Shown here piece by piece: positions 1 through 7,914 of a stretch of 64,000 bases of DNA. The first letter of the stretch is position 1. Each line of letters starts with the position of its first letter. The stretch is from the NCBI GenBank assembly GCA_965153355.1, contig OZ231126.1:87234001-87298000 (forward strand), in the 5' to 3' direction. A model generated the notes under the pieces. It ran no database searches. It had not been told where the DNA came from and worked only from the letters and a program-made list of their open reading frames with translations. The translations under genes were made by a program, and so were the position numbers. The stretch comes from Flaccisagitta enflata (lineage: Eukaryota; Chaetognatha; Sagittoidea; Aphragmophora).

Positions 1-52
1 AGAGAGAGAGAGAGAGAGAGAGAGAATGAGAGACAGAGACAGAGAGAGAGAT
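1..52. repeat. GA microsatellite, imperfect
   Basis: An AG/GA dinucleotide run with a few AC and AT interruptions touches the left edge of the window, so its full length is unknown. Confidence 0.95.
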
Positions 53-226
53 TGCGGGAGCGTGTGTGCATGACGAGCGCTGTTGCTGATGAGAGGGGAA
101 CAGAATTTTGAGGGGGTGCAACAGGATATAAAGGTTATGAAGTCCTCGAGAACGTTGTCATCGAAATTTATATTATTAGATAGACCGTTTGATGATCTAT
201 CGGCATTCGAAGACAGTCAAAGAAAG

Positions 227-352
227 GAAGATGACGATGACGACGACGAAAAGGACGTTGAAGGCGACGGCGATGACGACGAAGACGACGATTATGACGA
301 CGATGACGACGATGACGATGACAAACATGATGAAAGTGATGACGATGAAGAC
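227..352. repeat. GAC/GAT/GAA trinucleotide repeat, imperfect
   Basis: Triplet-periodic GAC, GAT and GAA units run for about 125 bp. The plus-strand frame encodes an Asp/Glu-rich peptide, but no splice or gene context supports coding, and the same composition occurs again at 2117-2165. I treat it as simple repeat. Confidence 0.85.
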
Positions 353-496
353 CCTTGCTTCCCCGCGACTTCCGCTTAGACTCATCTGCCCCTGAAGCCT
401 CTTTATTTCGGGAACGCTCTTTATTTTCTTCCGTCTCTGTCCGTGTCTGTCTGTGTTTTTGTCTGTCTGTGTTCTTGTCTGCTTTATATTTCATAT

Positions 497-1215
497 ATTC
501 ATTCATTCATTCATTCATTCATTCATTCATTCATTCATTCATTCATTCATTCATTCATTCATTCATTCATTCATTCATTCATTCATTCATTCATTCATTC
601 ATTCATTCATTCATTCATTCATTCATTCATTTATTCCTTCATTTTTTCGTTCATTCATTTATTCATTCACTTTTTCATTCATTCATTCATTCATTCATTC
701 ATTCATTCATTCATTCATTCATTCATTCATTCAATCATTCATTCATTCGTTCATTCATTCGTTCATTCATTCATTCCTTCATTCATCCATTTGTTCTTTT
801 GTTCATTCATTCATTCATTCATTCATTCATTCATTCATATAATCATTCGATCATTCACTTGTTCATTCAATCCTTCATTCATTCATTCATTCATTCATTC
901 ATTTATTCATTCATTCATTCATTCATTCATTCATTCATTCATTCATTTATTCATTCATTCATTCATTCATTCATTCATTCATTCATTCATTCATTCATTT
1001 ATTCATTCATTCATTCATTCATTCATTCATTCATTCATATAATTATTCGATCTTTCACTTGTTCATTCAATCCTTCATTCATTCATTCATTCATTCATTC
1101 ATTCATTCATAAATTCATTCATTCATTTATTCATTCATTCATTTATTCATTCATTCATTCATTCATTCATTCATTCATTCATTCATTCATTCATTCACTT
1201 ATTCATTTGTCCATC
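497..1215. repeat. Long ATTC tetranucleotide array with a 200-bp higher-order repeat
   Basis: About 700 bp of ATTC units carry scattered point changes. A distinctive variant block (ATAT, then AATCATTCGATC, CACTTG and CAATCC) begins at 837 and recurs at 1037, exactly 200 bp apart, so the array contains a duplicated larger unit. All plus-strand frames stay open (His-Ser-Phe-Ile periodicity) because the unit contains no stop; they are not genes. Confidence 0.95.
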
Positions 1216-2116
1216 CATCCGCGTTTTCCCTTGTTTGATTTCCTCATGACGATTCCTTTTCGTGCCTTCTGCTTTTTCTATGACCTTTTCTCAATTCTTA
1301 GGTTCTGTTGTTTTCATCTTGATTTTCTGTTGATTCCAGCTTGATAAGGTGTCATCTCACTTCCCGGTCTCATGGGATTCAGAAAAAGAGACCTTTTTCC
1401 TTCATCTCTCTCTCTCTCTTTTTTTCTTTGTCATCAGAATCAACATGTGCATGCGTATACGTGTGCTTTTTTGCGTGTACTTGTGCACCTTCATTCCTTC
1501 TTCCTATTTTTCTATGTATGTCTCCCTTGAGTGTTCTCTTTGGCTCGCGAGAGACAAAAAAAAATCGTTCGTTTTTGTGTCAACAACATTCTTCATCTTG
1601 TCTCTAGAATTCGTCATCCTTCTGTTTTTATTACGTACGAGTGGTTGATATGATACGCGCAGCTTTTTGATTATACGTAACAACCTGAAGAAATATTCTT
1701 TCTGAGTCTTATCCTGCACAGAACCGCTCTCCGGTATTGTCAAGAAACCCTGCCCACTCTCATCAAAGCGGCAGTCTGTCTTTTCCGTTTTCTTTTCACT
1801 TTGAAATCTCCACACTGTTACTACTTACAAAATCAGCCAGCTGATCGCGTGCCCTGAATACTGCCCCTACCTCCTCGCTCAACTGCCCCTACCCACTTGC
1901 ATTACTGCCCTTGCCCACCCGCAAGCGAATACTGATTATCGGTCCTTGTTTATCCTTCGCTAACGCGTGGCGGCGCTATGTTGTGAGGCGCAGCGTATCG
2001 CTATGCGGCGCAACGCCATGCGGCTGGGGCACGGCCGGCGTCCTCTGTTTTGATGATGTTGATATTCTTGTTTCTATGACAACAGACCTCGACGACATTT
2101 CATCATCGACATAACA
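1216..2116. other. Mostly unique sequence, no gene recognised
   Basis: I see no coding signature. A short CT run lies near 1407-1420. Positions 1905-1952 resemble the AACAAGG end of family H on the minus strand (TGCCC and CCACCCGC motifs, then TCCTTGTTT), so a broken copy may lie here. The stretch from 1960 to 2045 is GC-rich. Confidence 0.5.
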
Positions 2117-2165
2117 CACGAGACGAAGATGACGACGATGATGGCGATGACGACGATGACGACGT
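2117..2165. repeat. GAC/GAT trinucleotide repeat
   Basis: A short imperfect triplet tract of the same composition as 227-352. Confidence 0.8.
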
Positions 2166-2182
2166 ATGTTACGAAGATAACT

Positions 2183-2261
2183 AGTCAGTTAGGGCTCACA
2201 AGGCCATCTTCCATATTTTTCTGTTTGGAAATAGTGAGGGATATTGTTCCACCTATCATAC
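2183..2261 (+). repeat. 79-bp direct repeat, copy 1
   Basis: A segment beginning AGTCAGTTAGGGCTCACAAG and ending CACCTATCATAC recurs at 2518-2596, 335 bp downstream, with a handful of substitutions. It lies just outside the BEL/Pao insertion. The parent family is not identified. Confidence 0.85.
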
Positions 2262-2517
2262 ATTCATACTACTCAGTACCTTGGAATAGAATGTCCGGCG
2301 GTTGCATTATGCTTGACCTTGATTCTATCCTTCAAGGACAAGGGTATGGTTTCTTGACAATGGCCTCGGGTGATTTGTTGAATTTTGGTAACACAGGTAA
2401 CAATCATTTGCCCTTATCTACTTTGGTAAGCATTAGTGTTTTGGGTTAGACTCAGATTGGATGTTTGCTAAGTTGGTTTTGCTAAATGGAAAACAAGGAG
2501 TGATGCGCGTAGTAAAT

Positions 2518-2596
2518 AGTCAGTGAGGGCTCACAAGGCCCTCTTCCATATTTTTCAGTTTGGGTATAGTGAGGGATATTGTTCCACCTATCATAC
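2518..2596 (+). repeat. 79-bp direct repeat, copy 2
   Basis: Partner of 2183-2261 in the same orientation. The sequence between the copies is not repeated elsewhere in the window. The pair could be short LTR-like ends of a decayed 414-bp element or a local segmental duplication. Confidence 0.8.
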
Positions 2597-2742
2597 GAAG
2601 GGCGATAAGACGCCGGAAATAACGTTAAAGAATTTCCTTTGAAAATATTTGGCAAAATATGTTTCTTACTAACTCAATCGATTTCCATCGCCGGACCTGA
2701 ATTGGTTTGAATCACTCTTAAAACTGTTGAACAATGCACATG

Positions 2743-3177
2743 TGTTTGGTCTGATATCAAAAATGTACTAAATAGCGCCCTTTCTATGTCCCTATCTAGT
2801 TTGTCAGAGTCGAAATGAGCCGTAAACGTATTAGAATGAAAGAAGGTTTGTTCACTTCTTCGCTATCATCGAGGATAGATTCAATACTGCAAAAGAATTG
2901 AGTTACAGAGACACATTATTAAAACCTAGAAAATCAGTCAATATGTCAATCAATCGGTCAAGCAATCGTCAATCAAGCATACAATCAATCAATCGTAACT
3001 AAATACACACCTTGTTTATGGCTGATAACGATTCGAGTTCATTAAAACAATTCATAAAAGTAAAATCGAAGAGCATTTCATTTAAGCGTCCTTTGGTGTA
3101 CAATACGCGATACGAAGTGAATGTAAGGCTTTGTTGATCTTGCGCATCAGCATCGTCTTTCGAGACTGCACCGAACA
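2743..3177 (-). repeat. 3' LTR of the BEL/Pao element
   Basis: A 435-bp terminal repeat, identical to 10941-11375 except for C at 3034 where the other copy has T at 11232. A TCAA-rich patch lies around 2935-2995. On the element strand it begins TGTTCGG and ends CCAAACA. Confidence 0.97.
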
Positions 3178-3565
3178 CTCCGCCCGTCAAGCGATGTTGA
3201 GGTTGACAATCCTCGGTGCCGTCCAGTGACAATCCAAATTGTTGTCCTTGGTCCATTCGCCTTTGAGGATCCAGGATCATGTCACCAGGTCCCGCCAGGT
3301 TCATTCGTCATCCAAGCACCATCCGCCCGTATGCATGGTGCTGCTGTAGGTGACGTTCTACAGCGAGTGCCCCCGCCCGTATGGGAAGCACTGTCACGGG
3401 TGACGTTTCCGTGACTGGGGTTGTAACGGTATGATCAGATTTGGATAAGGGGGGTCAGTCCTGATGAATCAGTACTGAGTTCTGGCTTGTTACATGTATC
3501 AAGTACTGCAGCAAGCCATAAAATGGAAAATTTTGGTTCCTCCAAACAAAAAGGGGAGAGTGTAC
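3178..3565 (-). other. Element 3' untranslated region with purine-rich tract
   Basis: About 390 bp lie between the integrase stop and the 3' LTR. On the element strand the last bases before the LTR read ACGGGCGGAG, a plausible polypurine tract priming plus-strand DNA synthesis. The open frames here are short and unrecognised, and the space is too small for env. Confidence 0.7.
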
Positions 3566-6136
3566 TCACATCGGTGTGTGAGCCACTGCTTGTCTTTCAA
3601 GTTCTTCGCACTCAAGTTCTAAGGGGACTAGGTGTTGATGGTGTCTTTCGAACAGTTTGCCATCTGCGGTTTTCACCATGTACCTGCGGCCATGGGTTTC
3701 ATCAGTTGAGATGTAGCGCTCTACCCGGGCAATTCTCCACTCGTCTCTGGGTTGTTCATCAACCAAGAGAACAATTTGTCCGATGTAGAGTCGTGGCGTG
3801 GACTTCTTCCACTTTGTGCGGGGCAACAGGGTCTGAAGATACTCCTTGTGCCATCTTTGCTTGAATTCATCAGCAAGGCGGCGCACGTCTCGCCAGGCTG
3901 ATCGAAGGAAATCGCCAGTTGTGGGGATTGGTGGAAGGATCGTGGTAGAAGAGTGGGTGATTGTGTAGGGATACAGAAAATTTGCTGGACATAAGACTTG
4001 CATGTCATTGATATCGGATGATGCATGGGTCAGTGGTCTTGAGTTGAGAATGGCAGACACTTGGATCAGTGCTGTCTCCAGAGTGTCAACATTCAAGTCA
4101 TCCTTTTCCAGGATGAATTTGAGATGTCTCTTAGCTGATCTAACCAGGCGCTCCCACACTCCGCCAAAGTGAGGACAGTGTGGTGGGCCCCACTTCCACT
4201 CGATGCCTTTAAGCATGAGGGATTCTTGGATTTGTTCATTGTTCCAAGCTTTAACAGCTGCCTTGATGTCCTTTTCTGCACCTTTAAAGTTGGTACCGTT
4301 GTCCGAGTACACGACTTCCAAACCAGGAAACAAGTTGTGAAATTTGATCAAAGCGTTGATCAACGTTGGGGTGGTCATGTCTTTCAGGGGTAGGAGGAAG
4401 ACTGCTCTTGTGGCCAAACAGGTCACCAGGAGAACCCATCTTTTGTGGGTGGCCCTGCCGCCATGTTTGACCCCAAAGGGACCAAACACATCTATGCCAG
4501 AGGCTCTAAAGGGCTTGACAAGGGTAACTCTCTCTAGGGGCAGGTCACCTTCTTTCTGTGGTCTGGGAGCTTTGTCGTGTTTCTGGCAAGCGACGCAGAA
4601 ACGAAGAACGCCACTTACTGTTGTTCTACCACCAAGAATGAAATACTTGGATCTGATGGCATGGAAAGTATGGTTCACTGTTGCGTGTCCCACCTTAAAA
4701 TGCTCATGTCTGATGAGTGCGTTGACATTGCAGTCATCCTTGGGCAAGATTCTGGGGTATCTGGCATCGAAGGGGGTTGTCTCAGCATTTTGGAGTCTGC
4801 CACCAACTCTCAATACCAAATCTTCATCGAGATATGGGTTGAGGCTGGTCAGACGGGAAGCTTTTGACCTGAGCTCAGCATAGGCATTGGGGTTTGTCAC
4901 TCCCATTTTCAGGAGAGTGGCAATCTCAGGTTCAAAGTGGTGGAGTTGGATGGCTCTGATGAGACATGTCTCTGCAGTTTGATACTGGGAGACAGTAACT
5001 GTCTGGTCGTGTTTCAAATCTTTCAGGCTCTGATTCTGGGCCTTTCTTTTCAGGAATTCAAGAAAGGTCCGAAACAGTTTCTGGGATCTGGCCACGAGTT
5101 TGACTTTTCGAGACCAGAGGTCGTGCTTTGCAGCTAAGGAGAGTATCCAGCTTTCATTCTGGGCCGGTACTTGCTCTTGACTTGTTGTCGCGTTAACTGC
5201 AATCAGTCTTTCGGGGGTGACATTGGCAAGGGTGCTGATTGCAGCAACATTGACGGTGATCGGTTGGGGTTCATTAGGCCAGACTGGGGGCCAGAACTCC
5301 TCTGGCATGGTCAGCCAATGCGGGTCATGCAGGAAGAACTGCCACTTGGGCATGTCTGAATCATAGGCGCTTAGGCCATGGGAGCAAATATCAGCAGGGT
5401 TCTGCTTAGACGGTATGTGCCGCCAATCAGAGACCTCGGTCAGTAGTCTGATCTTGCGAACTCTGAAGTTTTCAAAAGTGCGAAACTTTATGTCGAGATC
5501 ATAGATCCACTTCAGAACAGTGGCGCTGTCAGTGAACATGAAGATCCTGTCGTAGTGTTCTCCAGATTGTTGGACAATCATGTCGCGGATGATGGCAGCA
5601 AGTCTTGCCGCATTTAGTTCCAATCTGGGCATGGAATCTCCATGGTCTTCTTGGTTGGGGACTTTTCCTTTGTGCATAGCCGAAGGTACCACATGAGCCT
5701 TAGTGAAGACGAAGGACAGATGGGCCTTTTCACAACCTTCATAGTATTCTCGCTTGTAGACGACAACACCGTAGCCTTCGAAACTTGCATCACACTTTAC
5801 AATCAGGTCTGCTTTGCGGTCAGGGCGTATAAATTCAGGGATTGTGGTACATCTTGGGATGGTGATGTTTCTCAATCCTTCTAAAGAGTCCCACCATTCA
5901 TTGAATGGTTCTGTGATGTCTTCAGGAAGGTCCTTGTTCCAGTCTAAGTTGGTTTCGTTGGCTTTCTGAAGGAAAAGCTTTCCTTTCAAAACAAAAGGAG
6001 CTGCCAAACCAATGGGATCAAAGACACTTGCAACAGCTTTGAGTATCCCTCTTCGTGTTATGATCTTTTCTTTGTTCTTTCTGGATGTTTGCACAAATAG
6101 GGTATCGTTTGCACGATCATACCCAAGTCCCAACAC
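3566..6136 (-). CDS. pol: BEL/Pao pol, distal part: RNase H, integrase, DUF5641-like tail
   Basis: This 856-residue frame is the downstream part of pol. Residues about 110-255 are RNase H-like: KCDASFEGYG, PRLELNAARL, FTDSATVLKW and the late NPAD hold the acidic residues. Residues about 474-518 give an HHCC integrase zinc finger ending CVACQKH. Integrase core acidic residues are near 548 (DVFGPF), 611 (SDNGTNF) and 662 (FGGVWERL). The last 110 residues match the DUF5641-type region after BEL/Pao integrases. The first Met is not a true start: the frame is open back to 6292 and continues pol from the preceding frame, displaced by one base. The product would process the RNA strand and integrate the cDNA. 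Confidence 0.93.
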   Translation of the reverse strand: MLGLGYDRANDTLFVQTSRKNKEKIITRRGILKAVASVFDPIGLAAPFVLKGKLFLQKANETNLDWNKDLPEDITEPFNEWWDSLEGLRNITIPRCTTIPEFIRPDRKADLIVKCDASFEGYGVVVYKREYYEGCEKAHLSFVFTKAHVVPSAMHKGKVPNQEDHGDSMPRLELNAARLAAIIRDMIVQQSGEHYDRIFMFTDSATVLKWIYDLDIKFRTFENFRVRKIRLLTEVSDWRHIPSKQNPADICSHGLSAYDSDMPKWQFFLHDPHWLTMPEEFWPPVWPNEPQPITVNVAAISTLANVTPERLIAVNATTSQEQVPAQNESWILSLAAKHDLWSRKVKLVARSQKLFRTFLEFLKRKAQNQSLKDLKHDQTVTVSQYQTAETCLIRAIQLHHFEPEIATLLKMGVTNPNAYAELRSKASRLTSLNPYLDEDLVLRVGGRLQNAETTPFDARYPRILPKDDCNVNALIRHEHFKVGHATVNHTFHAIRSKYFILGGRTTVSGVLRFCVACQKHDKAPRPQKEGDLPLERVTLVKPFRASGIDVFGPFGVKHGGRATHKRWVLLVTCLATRAVFLLPLKDMTTPTLINALIKFHNLFPGLEVVYSDNGTNFKGAEKDIKAAVKAWNNEQIQESLMLKGIEWKWGPPHCPHFGGVWERLVRSAKRHLKFILEKDDLNVDTLETALIQVSAILNSRPLTHASSDINDMQVLCPANFLYPYTITHSSTTILPPIPTTGDFLRSAWRDVRRLADEFKQRWHKEYLQTLLPRTKWKKSTPRLYIGQIVLLVDEQPRDEWRIARVERYISTDETHGRRYMVKTADGKLFERHHQHLVPLELECEELERQAVAHTPM

Positions 6137-6168
6137 TTTGTCAGTGGTGACTGCAGGATTATTTGGCT

Positions 6169-7863
6169 TCAGAAACTGTTTTGTTTCAGCACTAAAGTCT
6201 TCATCGATGAGAGCTGCTTCAATTGATGCAACATCATTGGGCAGCTTTCCTTGGCTGATGAGGGTGTCAATAAGGTCAGGTGAGTTGGTTCCTCACATGG
6301 CTCTTTGGCAACATCCAAAGGTGAATCAGAGTTCACCCTGGATTCTTCGATGGTGGTGTCTAAAGGGGGTATCTCAGTGGATTCTTTGGGGGCTTCATCA
6401 TCCTCCAGTACTTCTGGATGTGAAGAGTCCCACTTGGTAAGGCAAAAGCCTCCCTCAGCCAATGCTGCAGTGAGCTTTTTCCTCATCTCCTTGGCTTCTT
6501 CAACAGAGGGGAAGCTTGAGATGTAGTCGTCCACATAGAATGACAGGAGGATCTGCCAAAAGACCTCATCACCATATTTTTCTCGTATGCGATGGGCATG
6601 GTATCTAAGGGTGAAGTTGGCCACTGGAGGTGAGCTGGAAGCTCCAAAGATGTGGACCAAGCTTTCTATTTCGTCGATTTCCCTTAGAGATTCATCTTTG
6701 AAGAAGAGAAATCTAAACGCTGCTACATCTTCATCAGCGACGTGGATCATGTGGAAAAAGTTCTTGATATCAGCGCTCACAGCAACCTTGTGGCGCCGGA
6801 ATCGCATGAGAACCCCAACCAAGCTGTTGAGTAGGTCTGGGCCTCCACAGAGTTGTCCGTTGAGATGGACACCTTTTACTTTGGATGCCGCGTCCTGACA
6901 AATCCTGAATTTACCAGGTTTGTCGGGACGGGTCACGATGTGGATGGGCATGTACCACTTGGGGAGACCATCCAAGTTTCTTTCAATGACCTTTCTAGCA
7001 TGACCTTCACCCAGAGTCTCACGGATCTGTTTGAAGGTGCCCTCCATTCTGGCAGGGTCTTTTCTAAACTTGGGTATTTCTTTCATGAGTCGAGCATGGG
7101 CGTTGGCAAATGAGTCAACGTCACCAAGGGTCTTAGCAGCCTCTTCACGGCCTTCCCGCCATGGAGGCTGTACTTTGTAATGTCCAAGAGTTTCGACGAA
7201 CTCGATGGAATTTTCCATTTGCTGGAGACTGAAGTCATCCATGGCAGAGGGATGAATCTTTTCATGGGGTTGGATTTCATGACCGGACATAATAAAGTCA
7301 TGTCTAAACATGGTGCGAATCTCTTGTTGGAGAGATCGACCTTGGACGTCTAACAAGCAAACCTCTGCCTCCATGACTGATCCTGAAGGAGAGGGGTCAA
7401 TAGGGGGGCCAATTAGGGTCCATCCAAACTTTGTTTCAATTGCTATGGGGTCATCAATTGCGTTAAAGCGGTCTCTGCCGCGCGTCCAAGTCCAAGCAAA
7501 GCGCGCGTCCAAAATGACACCAATTGTGTCATCATCTAATTCCTCAAAATGAACATCCTTCATGTAGGGAATATTTTCAATTTGGGAATTTCTAGGGGGT
7601 CTATCTCTCTCGGTGGTAAGAATGGTCCCAACTAGGGCATTTTCCACCTCAAGAGTGAAGGATCTATCCAGTGGCAGGATTTTGAAGTTGGCAAAATCCC
7701 TGCTACTGCTCTCGCACTTATCAAATGTAGATAATTTGCAAGGGAGTTCGAAGATTTTTCCATTGATGGAATCGAGGGTTTCTAAAAGAACTGCGCTTGA
7801 TGTTGCTGCGCAGTCAAGCATGGCGTATGTGGTCCGTTCCGAGTCGCCCAACTTAATGATCAC
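6169..7863 (-). CDS. pol: BEL/Pao pol, proximal part: protease and reverse transcriptase
   Basis: This 564-residue frame is in register with gag and open from 7911, right after the gag stop, so Met at 7863 need not be a start. An aspartic-protease-like motif, YAMLDCAATSS, lies near residue 17; the usual D-S/T-G is replaced by D-C-A. A Peptidase_A17-type linker follows, then reverse transcriptase with SADIKNFFHMI near residue 361 and catalytic YVDD near 443. The frame runs out of homology near its end: the last 40 or so residues are out of register with pol, and the true continuation is in the neighbouring frame (open from 6292). The break is one base, within a long coding domain, which suggests mutation or assembly error rather than programmed shifting. 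Confidence 0.92.
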   Translation of the reverse strand: MIIKLGDSERTTYAMLDCAATSSAVLLETLDSINGKIFELPCKLSTFDKCESSSRDFANFKILPLDRSFTLEVENALVGTILTTERDRPPRNSQIENIPYMKDVHFEELDDDTIGVILDARFAWTWTRGRDRFNAIDDPIAIETKFGWTLIGPPIDPSPSGSVMEAEVCLLDVQGRSLQQEIRTMFRHDFIMSGHEIQPHEKIHPSAMDDFSLQQMENSIEFVETLGHYKVQPPWREGREEAAKTLGDVDSFANAHARLMKEIPKFRKDPARMEGTFKQIRETLGEGHARKVIERNLDGLPKWYMPIHIVTRPDKPGKFRICQDAASKVKGVHLNGQLCGGPDLLNSLVGVLMRFRRHKVAVSADIKNFFHMIHVADEDVAAFRFLFFKDESLREIDEIESLVHIFGASSSPPVANFTLRYHAHRIREKYGDEVFWQILLSFYVDDYISSFPSVEEAKEMRKKLTAALAEGGFCLTKWDSSHPEVLEDDEAPKESTEIPPLDTTIEESRVNSDSPLDVAKEPCEEPTHLTLLTPSSAKESCPMMLHQLKQLSSMKTLVLKQNSF

Positions 7864-7914
7864 CGGGACGATCGGGCGAATTGCTCCGGGGCCTCCATAC
7901 GCCGCCGCCAGTCA
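7864..7914 (-). promoter_or_regulatory. Candidate stop-codon readthrough site between gag and pol
   Basis: The gag frame ends in UGA (plus-strand 7912-7914) and the next codon is CUG. Pol continues in the same frame for 16 codons before its first Met. UGA followed by CU is an established context for efficient readthrough in viral and cellular genes. A GC-rich stretch (GGCGGCGGCG and GGCCCCGG) follows and could form structure. Readthrough would give a minor Gag-Pol product, the usual stoichiometry for retroelements. An acquired stop is the alternative. Confidence 0.6.

Noticed and set aside
355-1344. 329-codon frame of His-Ser-Phe-Ile repeats
   Set aside because: It translates the ATTC microsatellite, which lacks stops in all plus frames; there is no start, splice or family evidence.
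3178-3565. Possible env gene downstream of integrase
   Set aside because: Fewer than 400 bp remain before the LTR and no frame has a signal peptide or membrane segment.
6169-6292. Programmed ribosomal frameshift inside pol
   Set aside because: No classical slippery heptamer was seen and the position lies within the catalytic polyprotein, where a mutation or assembly error is more likely.
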